Below are positions 1 to 9,215 of a DNA stretch of 64,000 nt, one piece after another. Each line of letters opens with the position of its first letter. Positions within the stretch are counted from its first letter, which is position 1. Both the position numbers and the translations under genes were made by a program. Origin of the DNA: JAVBQL01 sp031549085 (GTDB lineage: Bacteria > Spirochaetota > GWE2-31-10 > MWDO01); NCBI GenBank assembly GCA_031549085.1, contig JAVBQL010000013.1, positions 248,001-312,000 on the forward strand. The letters run 5' to 3'. The notes below the pieces were generated by a model. It had not been told where the DNA came from. It did no database searches and saw nothing but the letters and a program-made list of their open reading frames with translations.

Positions 1-962
1 CTAAGCTTGTCTATTGTATCATTTATCAAGCGCCCAGTGTTAAAAACAGAATCTATCAAAAGTATCTTATCATTAGAGTTAATATTATCCTCAAGATACT
101 TTATTCCAATTATATTTGATTTATATGAAGAGGCAGAGTTTGTTGTGTTGATAGATATATGGTCAGGAGGGGCAATATTCATCTTGTTTTTTTTAATTTT
201 ATACTTAAAATACTCATGAACAGGAAGTCCAACATTTACACCGCGAGGCCATATGGCAATCAAAAAGTCTGGGATATAGCCAGATGAGAAGATAATATTT
301 GCAAGCTTTAAAGAGTCCTCTAAAAGTTCATTTGGTGTTATATAGATTCTCTCACCATTCTCTATTTTTTGATGCTCATACCTCTCTTCTCTTGAAATAA
401 TCTTATAGATGGGTTTTGATTTTTCTTGTAAAATTAGTTCATTGGGGTCATCATCAAAAACGAGATCAGATATCTCATGTGGATAGCTTAACCACTTGTT
501 GTCATCAGTAATTTCGTTTAGTGATATGGTTTCACAGAGATAAGAGTGGTTTTTTATTTTGTTGTGAACACAGGCAATTCGTATCTCTTTTGGAGTGTTT
601 GCACGGGCTCTCTGCTCTATTGCTTTTACTATAGTTGTGATTGTTCTGCCAGAGTCATATACATCATCTATTATTAAGAGCTTGTCTTCTCTTGATATGA
701 CCTCTATTAGGTGCTCCAGTCCCTTTATGATAACCTCATTTTGTGAGTTTATACCAGTATAGCTTGCTGTTGCAATTGTTGTATGCTGTATGAGGTGTCC
801 CTTAAGTCTAAAGAATTCACCCACTCCAAGCCCAATTGGAGTACCACCACGCCAGAGACTTATTGCATGTGTTGGGATAAAGCCTGATTGATAAATTTTT
901 TTACCAAGCTTGAATGAATCTAACATTAATGTATTTGAATCAATATATATAAAATCTGTCAC
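1..962 (-). CDS. Tandem phosphoribosyltransferase-domain protein, partial (3' end outside window)
   Basis: About 320 residues are visible, starting at a GTG with GAGGA upstream; the gene runs off the left edge. It contains two phosphoribosyltransferase folds in tandem. The first has the PRPP-binding motif IIDDVYDSGRT at about residues 97-107. The second, after a linker near residue 180, has LIDSVFNTGR at about 302-311, where the second acidic residue is replaced by Ser. An internal resemblance (FxSGYIPxxxIAIWPRGVNVGLPV against YQSGFIPTHAISLWRGGTPIGL) supports duplication. Family knowledge suggests a hypoxanthine/xanthine-type purine salvage enzyme or a regulator derived from one. The substrate cannot be told from sequence. 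Confidence 0.8.
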   Translation of the reverse strand, partial: MTDFIYIDSNTLMLDSFKLGKKIYQSGFIPTHAISLWRGGTPIGLGVGEFFRLKGHLIQHTTIATASYTGINSQNEVIIKGLEHLIEVISREDKLLIIDDVYDSGRTITTIVKAIEQRARANTPKEIRIACVHNKIKNHSYLCETISLNEITDDNKWLSYPHEISDLVFDDDPNELILQEKSKPIYKIISREERYEHQKIENGERIYITPNELLEDSLKLANIIFSSGYIPDFLIAIWPRGVNVGLPVHEYFKYKIKKNKMNIAPPDHISINTTNSASSYKSNIIGIKYLEDNINSNDKILLIDSVFNTGRLINDTIDKL

Positions 963-1053
963 CAATATCCTCTATAAGTTGCTTATTATGGATTTTTATT
1001 AAAACGACAATTATTAAAGATTCTTTTTGCTCACGATAGTTTATCGGCAGGAA

Positions 1054-1917
1054 CTACTCATCCATTGATTCTTTATGAATTATAAGTTCGTTTAACTCTT
1101 TTAATTCTTTGATTGCTTTCGAAAAATCAATCTCTACATCAATAGCCTTTTGAAACCAAAGGATAGCTTCTGTGATATCTTTTAGCTCCTTATAGTAGAG
1201 TCCCTTTTCATAGTAGCCTGTGGCTGTTGTTGGATTTTTTTCTATCAGTTTATTAATAGCTTCCAGTCTTTTTTTGTCATCATATAGTGATTTGTATAGA
1301 TGAATTTTATTTGTATAGGCATCTTCATAGTGGTTATCTAAAATTATTGCAGTATCAAAATCTTTTAGAGCCTCTCTATATTTTTTCATTTTACTATAAA
1401 CAACCCCTCTTGCGTTGTAGGCTGGAGAGTAGGTTGGGCGAAGATTTATACATGTTGTTAAGTCCTCTTTGGCCCTCTCATAGTCAAAAAGATCATCATA
1501 TATACAGCCTCTCTTGTAGTAGAGGGCAAAATCATTTGGATTTACTTTTATAAGCTTTGATAAAGCAAAAAGTTCATCCCTGTTGCTTATCTGGGAGAGA
1601 AGAAGAGTTCTATTCTCTTTAACATATTTTGAAGCAGGATCTATCTCCAATGCTCTGTCATACTCATTCATTGCCTCTTCGCTTCTGCCAAATGCATGGA
1701 GTATAATGCCCTTGTGAGCATGTATCAATGGATCATTGGGCGAAAGAGAGAGTGAAATAGAGATGTCCTCCAGTGCAGGCTCATATTCACCAAGAACAAA
1801 ATAGAGCATTGCTCTATCAAAGTAGTATATTGAACTTTTTGAAGAATATAGTGGATCATTTATATTTTTTGTTAGTTCATCTATAACTAATCTTGTATGA
1901 TTAATATCAATACCCAT
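1054..1917 (-). CDS. TPR-repeat protein
   Basis: This 287-residue protein is built almost wholly of tetratricopeptide repeats (for example YFDRAMLYFVLGEYEPALED, YNARGVVYSKMKKYREALKD and YEKGLYYKELKDITEAILW), each about 34 residues with the usual small/aromatic spacing. I place the start at MGIDINH because GGAGG lies just upstream; a longer reading adds 21 residues without a ribosome site. No signal peptide or membrane segment is seen, so it is probably a cytoplasmic scaffold. TPR proteins are abundant in spirochaetes and the repeat gives no specific partner. Confidence 0.85.
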   Translation of the reverse strand: MGIDINHTRLVIDELTKNINDPLYSSKSSIYYFDRAMLYFVLGEYEPALEDISISLSLSPNDPLIHAHKGIILHAFGRSEEAMNEYDRALEIDPASKYVKENRTLLLSQISNRDELFALSKLIKVNPNDFALYYKRGCIYDDLFDYERAKEDLTTCINLRPTYSPAYNARGVVYSKMKKYREALKDFDTAIILDNHYEDAYTNKIHLYKSLYDDKKRLEAINKLIEKNPTTATGYYEKGLYYKELKDITEAILWFQKAIDVEIDFSKAIKELKELNELIIHKESMDE

Positions 1918-2567
1918 ATATATATATCCTCCAAGAGTAAAAATAATACTTTTTTGATTGATAGAGAACAAGTATAACATACATTTTCAAAAAAAACTAC
2001 TATACATTTTTTTTTTATCCAAAAAAATATTTTTTAAGAATAAAAACATAATTTAACTAAAAAATATATAAGATTTTATTTATAGTAATATAATATTTAA
2101 TAATTTGTCTTATAGTGTTTTTTTTACAATGCATTACTACTATTTGTGGAAAGGTTCTCACTGTTTTTAAACAATATGTTATATAAAATATAGGTTTTCT
2201 CTATAATTGTTTTAATATAGAAAAATAAATATAAACTGGTCTTTTTTTTTATCTTTTATATAGTGGTAATATCCTTGAAAAATAGCGGGTAATTAAATCT
2301 ATTTTAAGGTTTGGTGCCATTAATAAAAAATTATAAAATTTTTTTTTAAAAAATTTTGTTTTTTCTCTTCACTTTCTAAAATATTTTAGTATAATAAAAT
2401 ACGATATATTTATGCACTATGCTACTTAAAATATTTATTGTAACATTATGTTTTATTTGGGCTTTTTAAAAAATATAGCTATTAGATAACTAAACTTATT
2501 TTGGCTATATTTTTTATTTTTTTTTATATAATTTTTTTTATGATAGTTGTTTTTAGGAGGCCTTTGT
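1918..2567. other. AT-rich intergenic region, divergent promoters expected
   Basis: About 650 bases between the leftward TPR gene and the rightward chemoreceptor gene. The stretch is extremely AT-rich with many T-runs. I see no open frame with a ribosome site, no RNA gene and no convincing sigma28 box. The AGGAGG for the chemoreceptor is at its right end. Confidence 0.6.
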
Positions 2568-4289
2568 ATGGGAAACATTTCGGTAAGGATAAAACTTTTA
2601 GGTTCATTTTTTATTTTCGTTCTTGTTATAATTTTAACAGGAATAATCACTATAGCAAGTGTGGTAAACTTGTCCAATAACGCCAAAAAAATATATGATC
2701 TTGGCGTAGCAGGGGTTCACCCTGTTATTGAAGCTGAAATTTTAAGTTATGATGCAAGAATTCTTACTTACAATGCACTTCTGTTTGCAAACACAGCTGA
2801 AGACACAAACAGGTATGATGATGAGACAGATAAGGTTTATAAGCAGATAGAAGATAGAATGTTTGCTTTTGAGAAGACCATTGTTTCTGATAATGTTCAG
2901 GCAGCCTATAATAAGGGGCTTGAATCGTATAAAGTATATAGACCTGAGGATAAGATAGTATTTGATTTCCTTAGAGAGGGGAAAAAAGCAGAGGCAATTC
3001 AACGTTTTTCTACCATCAGCAGTGAGCGCGCTCAAGCTCTCTCTGATAATATCGAATTAATAATGAATGAGAGATTAAAAAATTCAGAACAAATTGCTAT
3101 TCAAGGCCAAAAAGATGCCAATAATATTGTTATGGCAGTTATTCCTGTAATTATAATATGTATTATTCTTGGTGTTATATTAAGTATAGGCATGGCAAAT
3201 TCTGTGGTTAGACCTCTAAATGTTATATCTGGGATATTTAAGAAGATAACTGAAGGAGATCTTACGACCGATGTACCACCTACACTATCAGGACGCGGAG
3301 ATGAGATTGGCGGGTTTGCTAAAATTAGTGAAGGTATGATTGAGGCACTTAATAAACTTATGAGTACCATTAGAACAAGTTCTAATGAGATACTGGATGG
3401 AGCAAGTGCGGTTTCACAATCAGCAGTTTCGCTTTCAAGCAGTTCGTCAGAGCTTGCTAGCAGCATAGAGGAGATAACTTCATCAGTAGAAGAGGTTGTA
3501 GGCACTATAGACCAAAACGCTGATATTGCATCAACTGGAGAGACAATTGCAACTCAAGCATCAAAAGATGCTAAGCTTGGTGGAGATGCTGTTAATGAGA
3601 CTGTTGCATCTATGAAGAAGATTGCTGAAACTATTCAGGTTATCTCTGATATTGCAAGCAACACAAATATGCTTGCTCTTAACGCCGCAATTGAGGCAGC
3701 ACGTGCTGGTGAGCATGGAGAGGGGTTTGCTGTTGTTGCTAGTGAGGTTAGAAAGCTTGCTGAGAGAACAATAAACGCAGCTAATGAGATAAAGACGATT
3801 GCAACAAACAGTGTTGATGTTGCTGTAAAGGCTGGTGAGCTTATTGATAAAGTTGTACCTAGCATAGTAAAAACGAGTGATATAGTACAGGAGATTGCAG
3901 CAACTTCAAAAGAGCAGAGAACAGGTATGAGACAGCTCTCTCAAGCAGTATCACAGCAAGATCAGGTTGCAACATCTGTAAGCTCAAGCTCCGAAGAGCT
4001 TGCGAGTGCTGCTGAAGAGATGAATGCACAGGCTGATCAATTGGTTAATTTAATAAGTAAATATAAACTTAAGGGTGTATCGTCAGTTAATAAAGAGGGC
4101 GGTGCAAAGAGAAAACTTACAACAGTTAGTTATAGCAATAGCTATCCAAGCAATATAAAAAAAGCACCTATCAATCAACAAACTCACCAAACAAGCTCTG
4201 TTAAGAAGGGGATTCCGGCTCCTAAGGCGACCCCTCAAGATGTTGGCAGCGGAAGTGATGTCGACAGTGACGGATTTGTAGAATTATAG
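2568..4289 (+). CDS. Methyl-accepting chemotaxis protein
   Basis: A 573-residue transmembrane chemoreceptor. The start at MGNISVRIK is chosen because AGGAGG lies 7 bases upstream. Order: cytoplasmic tail, first membrane helix at about 10-32, extracytoplasmic helical sensor to about 185 (four-helix-bundle type by its pattern), second membrane helix about 186-210, HAMP (SVVRPLNVISGIFKKITEGDL), then the signalling coiled coil with the conserved hairpin tip around residues 365-400 (MLALNAAIEAARAGEHGEGF). It feeds CheA/CheW and so the periplasmic flagella motor. The tail ends in FVEL with no NWETF-type tether. It is monocistronic with its own strong terminator. Confidence 0.96.
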   Translation: MGNISVRIKLLGSFFIFVLVIILTGIITIASVVNLSNNAKKIYDLGVAGVHPVIEAEILSYDARILTYNALLFANTAEDTNRYDDETDKVYKQIEDRMFAFEKTIVSDNVQAAYNKGLESYKVYRPEDKIVFDFLREGKKAEAIQRFSTISSERAQALSDNIELIMNERLKNSEQIAIQGQKDANNIVMAVIPVIIICIILGVILSIGMANSVVRPLNVISGIFKKITEGDLTTDVPPTLSGRGDEIGGFAKISEGMIEALNKLMSTIRTSSNEILDGASAVSQSAVSLSSSSSELASSIEEITSSVEEVVGTIDQNADIASTGETIATQASKDAKLGGDAVNETVASMKKIAETIQVISDIASNTNMLALNAAIEAARAGEHGEGFAVVASEVRKLAERTINAANEIKTIATNSVDVAVKAGELIDKVVPSIVKTSDIVQEIAATSKEQRTGMRQLSQAVSQQDQVATSVSSSSEELASAAEEMNAQADQLVNLISKYKLKGVSSVNKEGGAKRKLTTVSYSNSYPSNIKKAPINQQTHQTSSVKKGIPAPKATPQDVGSGSDVDSDGFVEL

Positions 4290-4326
4290 TTTTTTATTTT
4301 TCAATTTAAAATTTAAAAAATTGATG

Positions 4327-4358
4327 GCCTGATGAATAATTCATCAGGCTATTTTTTT
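4327..4358 (+). terminator. Rho-independent terminator of the chemoreceptor gene
   Basis: Perfect stem GCCTGATGAA / TTCATCAGGC with a 3-base loop, followed by a T-rich tail, 37 bases after the stop codon. Confidence 0.93.
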
Positions 4359-4384
4359 ATTTGAGTAGTTTTTAATATAAAATT

Positions 4385-4642
4385 ATACAAAAGCATTCTT
4401 ACATCTTACATACCATTAATATCTAATTATCCTTTCATCTTGCTTTCTGATTTACCTGTCATTAGGTAGATATAAAACGAGTAAACGTCACTTAAAAAAA
4501 GAGAAAGAGAGAGAATATTTCTATATAGGCTTAAGGTAAAACCTCGCCTATATAGAAATACTTTTTTCTTTTTTGAGTAACATTCACTCATTATATATTC
4601 TAGTACTGAGAAGTAATACAAAAAGTGATATAAGTATAAATG
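4385..4642 (-). repeat. Palindromic element copy E1 (centre variant 5)
   Basis: Copy of the dispersed palindrome family. The central hairpin spans 4516-4560 (arms TATTTCTATATAGGC and GCCTATATAGAAATA). A purine-rich arm is on its left and a T-rich arm on its right, so the asymmetry is reversed relative to E4-E8. Outer arms include the family sequence GAGTAACATTCACTC and the trailer AAGTAATACAAAAAGTG. It ends directly at the stop codon of the leftward gene beginning at 5245, so it may act as that gene's 3' structure. Confidence 0.85.
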
Positions 4643-5245
4643 TCAAATGATAAGATTTTTCGCAAACAAACCAGTTGCAACAGGGATAATTAAATTATCA
4701 AAATCACCCGTTGGAAAGGCTTCAACAATTGATGAAAAGAGTGCAATCACTATCGCCTGCCACAAATTTAAACCACAGCCATAGAAAACCAAGATAAGAA
4801 TGATCATACTTCCAAGAGTGCCGCTAAAGGTCTTTCCAAAGGTAAAAGGTATCTTTGGACCGCCAACAATTTTTCCAAAGAGGCTTGCAGTCCCATCACC
4901 AAAAGAGAGGGCAAATATTGATATAATCGCTGTTCTGTAATCAAACATAACCAGTGCCAAAAATATTCCAAGTGTAAGAGTTATTGGCCCCAATACAATC
5001 TTTCCCTCATCTCTGCTCCTTGAAGCCATCTCTGTTATTCTAGTAATTAGAGGAAGTCTAACATTTCTAAATCTCATCACTTCAGAAAAAAAGTAGATAA
5101 GTGTAACAAAGAGAATTCCAAGTATGATAAGCTCATCATTAAAAAAATAGAAAAATGGAATAAAAGCAGAAGCCATATGAATGGTCTTTCTAAATAGCTC
5201 TTTTTTTATAGTAAGTGAAAAATCCCTTGTTCCCTCTCCACTCAT
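4643..5245 (-). CDS. CTP-dependent lipid/polyprenol kinase-like membrane protein (phosphatidate cytidylyltransferase superfamily)
   Basis: A 200-residue protein with about six membrane segments and a good AGGAG site. Motifs are FGDGTASLFGK, KTFSGTLGS and EAFPTGDFDNLIIP, the pattern of the dolichol/phytol kinase and CdsA-like family, which phosphorylates isoprenoid or diacylglycerol lipids using CTP. Which lipid is used cannot be told. It follows era by about 120 bases in the same direction, with a GC-rich hairpin repeat between them. Bacterial members are often annotated as phosphatidate cytidylyltransferase; at 200 residues it is shorter than true CdsA. Confidence 0.75.
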   Translation of the reverse strand: MSGEGTRDFSLTIKKELFRKTIHMASAFIPFFYFFNDELIILGILFVTLIYFFSEVMRFRNVRLPLITRITEMASRSRDEGKIVLGPITLTLGIFLALVMFDYRTAIISIFALSFGDGTASLFGKIVGGPKIPFTFGKTFSGTLGSMIILILVFYGCGLNLWQAIVIALFSSIVEAFPTGDFDNLIIPVATGLFAKNLII

Positions 5246-5261
5246 ACATCTCTCCTTTTAA

Positions 5262-5320
5262 ATTATTTAACTCCCGCTTTCCTAGAAAGGAAAGGACAGG
5301 GGGATAGGTGTAAAAAATAT
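5262..5320. repeat. GC-rich short hairpin repeat with AGGTGTAAAAAA tail
   Basis: CTTTCCTAGAAAGGAAAG hairpin followed by a G-run and GGTGTAAAAAATATAACC. The tail recurs almost exactly at 58105-58125, showing this is a dispersed repeat and not a local terminator only. Confidence 0.6.
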
Positions 5321-5365
5321 AACCAACCTCACCTTTAAATTAAGTTTCTTATAGTCCTAATATAG

Positions 5366-6244
5366 TTATTCGTTAAGTCTAAACATATTCTTTATAAACT
5401 TTTCTTCTTTTATCCAATTCTTGTCTACCTTTACATTTAAAAAAAGCATAACATCTTTTTCTAGTATCTCTTTTAGATCATTTCTAGCATTTTCACCAAT
5501 CTTTTTTATCATTTTGCCGCCAGCTCCAATGACCATTCCCTTTTGGCTATCCTTATTAACATATATTGTTGCATTAGTAATAATTCTATCTTCATGAATT
5601 TTAAGCGAATCAACCTTAACATAGACAGAGTGTGGAATCTCTTCACTTAAATATCTAAAAATTTTCTCTCTAACAAGTTCAGTAATTCTAAAATTGATAT
5701 CTTGATCTGTCACATACTCTTCAGGGTAGTAGAGTGGTCCAAAGGGAAGATGCTCTTTTATCTTTTTTAATAAAAGATCAATATTATTATCTTTAAGGGC
5801 TGATATATCTATAGAGAAGAGAGGATTTAAATTTGATAATATTCTGTCTTTTTCAAGCTTCTGTCTTTCAAGGTCACTTTTATTAAAGACAATCAATAGC
5901 TTATCCTCATGTCTCTTAAGCTTCGATATGATAATCTCCTCTTCCTCACCAAACTCACGTGCCAAATCTACAACATAAAGTATAAGATCACCATCGTCCA
6001 ATGTTCTGATCGCTAGGCTTGAAAGCTCTCTATTAAGCTTTTGATTGCTATTATGAAAGCCCGGAGTATCTATAAATATTATTTGTGAATCATCATCTGT
6101 GTATATCCCTCTGATAGTATACTGTGTTGTCTGTGGACACCTTGAAGTTATAGAAATCTTATATCCACATATAGTATTGACCAGTGTAGACTTGCCAACA
6201 GATGGCCTTCCAATTATTGATATAAATCCTGTTTTTCTATCCAT
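5366..6244 (-). CDS. era: GTPase Era
   Basis: 292 residues, the usual Era length. G1 loop GRPSVGKST, G2-region TTQYTIRGIY, G3 DTPGF, G4 NKSD, then a C-terminal KH domain with GMVIGAGGKMIKKIG. Era binds the 3' end of 16S rRNA during 30S subunit maturation and couples ribosome assembly to growth. The start has AGAGGA 3 bases upstream. It overlaps the upstream membrane-protein gene by 8 bases, so the two are translationally coupled in a leftward operon. Confidence 0.97.
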   Translation of the reverse strand: MDRKTGFISIIGRPSVGKSTLVNTICGYKISITSRCPQTTQYTIRGIYTDDDSQIIFIDTPGFHNSNQKLNRELSSLAIRTLDDGDLILYVVDLAREFGEEEEIIISKLKRHEDKLLIVFNKSDLERQKLEKDRILSNLNPLFSIDISALKDNNIDLLLKKIKEHLPFGPLYYPEEYVTDQDINFRITELVREKIFRYLSEEIPHSVYVKVDSLKIHEDRIITNATIYVNKDSQKGMVIGAGGKMIKKIGENARNDLKEILEKDVMLFLNVKVDKNWIKEEKFIKNMFRLNE

Positions 6245-6710
6245 TATTCCTCTTATTATATGTTTTTACTTTATGACGTACCTTAACTATTATATTATTA
6301 AAAAGTATTATAGCTGGGCCAATAAATATCGACATGATAAAAACTAGATTATTTTTTATCATATCAATGCTGATAGTTACATCATAAATTCTATAGAGTG
6401 ACATCCCCTTCGATATAAATGATATCAGTGGAAAAAAGAGAACAACAAAAACATTATTATTTATCTCCATTTTATAGAAGATTTTTTGAATCATAAGAAC
6501 CACTATATAAGCACAATATGGAATAAAAACTATTAGAAAGAGCATTAGATCGGGTAGATATGCTATAAAAAGAGAGGCAAAATCGACCTCTTTATTAAAA
6601 AAATAGAAGAGTGGATGTGATACAATATAGATTCCAAAAGAGAACATCGCACCAATAAGGTAGAAAAATAGTAACTCTAAATCAATATTTTTATCACTTT
6701 GAACCAACAA
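6237..6710 (-). CDS. Integral membrane protein of unknown function
   Basis: 157 residues with four hydrophobic segments (about 12-32, 45-70, 82-103 and 115-140). I do not recognise the family. It overlaps the end of the lipoprotein gene upstream by 17 bases and era downstream by 8 bases, so all three are made from one transcript. No catalytic motif is visible. Tight coupling to era is the only functional hint. Confidence 0.8.
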   Translation of the reverse strand: MLVQSDKNIDLELLFFYLIGAMFSFGIYIVSHPLFYFFNKEVDFASLFIAYLPDLMLFLIVFIPYCAYIVVLMIQKIFYKMEINNNVFVVLFFPLISFISKGMSLYRIYDVTISIDMIKNNLVFIMSIFIGPAIILFNNIIVKVRHKVKTYNKRNNG

Positions 6711-8046
6711 AGTCTCCTATATCATATATCTCTATATTTTTATCTCTAAAATTAGAAAAACACAAATATTTTCCATCATTGCTAATATCAAGTCCTGTAG
6801 GCTGGTTTCCACCTGTGATAGATGATATAACAGACTCATTCTCTAGGTCTATTATTGCGATCTTACCATTTTCAGGACTCCTAACAAGATAGGTGTCAGG
6901 ATCATTTGGTCCCCTGCATGAGGCAAAAATGAACCTCCCATCAGGAGTGATGTCTATCGTATTTGGGTTATAATATATTTTGTATCTCTTCTCTATAAAA
7001 AATCTATTTGGATCTATCTGATAAACTTGAGCATGAAACATATTGCTTACAAAAAGTTTGCCAGTTTTTGGTGACGAAATTATATGTCTCATTGCAGAGT
7101 CCTGTATAAATATACTCTTCTCCTCTTTCCATGTAGAGGTATTTATTTTTACCAAGGTTCCCCCATCAAAGCAAGCAATATAGAGATATTTACTGTCTGG
7201 TGAGAAGAAGAGCCCCCTTGGAGCCTCAGCTGTTGATATATTTTTAATAACTTTTCCACTTGTGTAATCAAAGACAACAACATTGTTTGTCGCCCAGTTT
7301 GACACAACAAGATAGTTTAGCTCTGAAGAGTATACCATAAACTTTGGCCACTTACCCATTGTATCAATCTTTCTTATAAGTGTTAGGTCGGGATATCTAT
7401 ACTCATATATAGTACCTGTTGTCATTTGAGAGACAAGAAAAGAGTAGTTTTTTGGACCATTTGGTTTTATAAAAACACCCTCTGTAAAGCCATAGTTTTT
7501 CTTTGGAGCATCAGGCTTGATAAAATCTGTCACTTCCCATGAATCAACAGAAAATACTTGAAAACCAGCATCCTCCAAAAGAGGAATATATATATACTTA
7601 TCATCAGGTGAGAAGACAACCTGCTTTGGCTGCTCGCCAGTGCTATATATACCAAGGTGTTTCATTCCAGCTATTGTCTCTTTTGTATGTCTAAAGGTCA
7701 CTTTCCTATCACTGTTTAAAACAACTTTGCAATCTTGATCTTTATAGTCTTTTCTAGAGAGTTTTATATCATACTCTCCCTCTAAAAGGTTTAATTTCAC
7801 AGGAGTCTCTCCATAATTAACACCTTTTATAGAGACATTAGATTTGCCCTCTATTAAATCTATCTCTAATGTATAGATTCTATTTGTTACCTCTTGTATT
7901 GAGGAGTCCTTTCCTCCAGAAAGTTCCCCCTCTTTTGCTGTGGTAAGGCGTCCCTCTCTGTTCTCTGTGGTTTTACATCCAAAGAAGAGAGCAAAAATAA
8001 GCAGGAGAGACAAAGACATTTTTAATAAACAATTTTTTGAAATCAT
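6694..8046 (-). CDS. Lipoprotein with PEGA domain and seven-bladed-type beta-propeller
   Basis: 450 residues. A signal peptide with lipobox LFFGC places the lipidated Cys at residue 24. A PEGA domain follows at about 65-105 (GVNYGETPVKLNLLEGEY), then YVTN/cytochrome-D1-like propeller repeats to the end (VFSPDDKYIYIPL, FSPDSKYLYIACFDGG, ITPDGRFIFASCRGP, DISNDGKYLCFSNFRD). Such proteins sit on a membrane face and bind protein or cell-wall ligands; no enzyme residues are visible. First gene of the run leading to era. Confidence 0.85.
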   Translation of the reverse strand: MISKNCLLKMSLSLLLIFALFFGCKTTENREGRLTTAKEGELSGGKDSSIQEVTNRIYTLEIDLIEGKSNVSIKGVNYGETPVKLNLLEGEYDIKLSRKDYKDQDCKVVLNSDRKVTFRHTKETIAGMKHLGIYSTGEQPKQVVFSPDDKYIYIPLLEDAGFQVFSVDSWEVTDFIKPDAPKKNYGFTEGVFIKPNGPKNYSFLVSQMTTGTIYEYRYPDLTLIRKIDTMGKWPKFMVYSSELNYLVVSNWATNNVVVFDYTSGKVIKNISTAEAPRGLFFSPDSKYLYIACFDGGTLVKINTSTWKEEKSIFIQDSAMRHIISSPKTGKLFVSNMFHAQVYQIDPNRFFIEKRYKIYYNPNTIDITPDGRFIFASCRGPNDPDTYLVRSPENGKIAIIDLENESVISSITGGNQPTGLDISNDGKYLCFSNFRDKNIEIYDIGDFVGSK

Positions 8047-8097
8047 ATTTTTTTAAAACTCTTAAAAAATATTAAATTTATATGGTATGAAAACCAT

Positions 8098-9111
8098 CTA
8101 CATAACAAAGCTTGCCAGTGAAGTTTGACATTTCTTACATTTAATATCGGTATCATATTTTTCAATATTCACATTCTTTGCACTATGCTGCTCTCTTTTT
8201 ATTAAAATTGCTCCACAATGAGGACAAATTGTATCACTTGAAACATCAATATTTCCACCATAAACGTAGTTCAGTTTTTTACTCGCCAAAGAGACCCAGT
8301 TTTTAATTGTGTCAACAGAGGTTGCAACATTTTCCATCTTATATGTAGGAAAATATCTTGATATATGAAAGGGAATATCCTTTGATGTTGAGGCGATAAA
8401 ATCTGTAATCTCGTCACACTCAAATAGAGAGTCATTGGCCTCTGTTATCACAAGAGTTGTAATCTCCATATGGACTCCAGCCTTATACCCCTCTTTGATA
8501 AACTCCTTAACAGGTTCAAGCTTTGCACCGCAGATTTTGTTATAAAAGCTGTCACTTGAAGATTTTAAATCTACATTCATGGCATCAACATATGGAAAAA
8601 GTTTTATTGAATTTTCAATTGTAGTATACCCATTGGTTACTAAGACAGTTTTTATGCCATACTCTTTGCATAGTTTAAAGAGCTCCAAAACCCATGGAAA
8701 GTGCAGAAGCGGTTCGCTATATGTTACTGCTACCATCTTATAGCCACTCTGTCGTAAAATATTAAAAACCTCGAGAGGCGTTCTTTTTATATCTTCTTTA
8801 GAAGAGCTTCTCTTCTCCTCAACTTGTGATATCTGACTTATAGAGTAGTTTTGACAAAACTTACAACTCATAGTACAGCCATAAAATCCAATTGAAAATA
8901 TTTCGCTTCCCGGATAGAAATGGTACAAAGGTTTCTTCTCTATTGGGTCAATATTACTTGAAGAGATAAAGTCACTGTAGAGATCCGCGATTCCCCGCTG
9001 GACCTTCTTCATAGATTTACATTTGCCAAGCTGTCCCGGTTTTAATAGACATTCATTAGGACAGATTGGACAATTTAATACAATATCATTTTTTTCTATT
9101 ATTAAATCCAT
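8098..9111 (-). CDS. amrS: AmrS-like radical SAM enzyme (AmmeMemoRadiSam family)
   Basis: 337 residues from ATG (GAGAG upstream); a TTG 45 bases earlier would give 352. The radical SAM cysteines are in GCTMSCKFCQNYS (C-x3-C-x2-C), preceded by an N-terminal cysteine cluster CPICPNECLLKPGQLGKC and followed by a C-terminal CxxC pair set (CPHCG and CKKCQ). This layout is that of the AmrS family, long annotated as pyruvate-formate-lyase activating enzyme-like. The usual partners AmrA and AmrB/Memo are not next to it here. The physiological substrate is not settled. Confidence 0.85.
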   Translation of the reverse strand: MDLIIEKNDIVLNCPICPNECLLKPGQLGKCKSMKKVQRGIADLYSDFISSSNIDPIEKKPLYHFYPGSEIFSIGFYGCTMSCKFCQNYSISQISQVEEKRSSSKEDIKRTPLEVFNILRQSGYKMVAVTYSEPLLHFPWVLELFKLCKEYGIKTVLVTNGYTTIENSIKLFPYVDAMNVDLKSSSDSFYNKICGAKLEPVKEFIKEGYKAGVHMEITTLVITEANDSLFECDEITDFIASTSKDIPFHISRYFPTYKMENVATSVDTIKNWVSLASKKLNYVYGGNIDVSSDTICPHCGAILIKREQHSAKNVNIEKYDTDIKCKKCQTSLASFVM

Positions 9112-9215
9112 CTTATAATCTCTCTTTAAAAAATCCTTTCTTCTAAAATATTGCAATTTTTAATGAAAAAATCTATAGAAATTTAAACATTTTTGTCTAG
9201 TTAGGCAAACTTTTT

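Noticed and set aside
1981..2546. Sigma28 promoter for the chemoreceptor gene
   Set aside because: No TAAA-type -35 with a GCCGATAA-like -10 at the right spacing could be found in this AT-rich stretch.
2453..3505. Minus-strand frames opposite the chemoreceptor
   Set aside because: Shadows of the chemoreceptor coding pattern, with no ribosome sites or family motifs.
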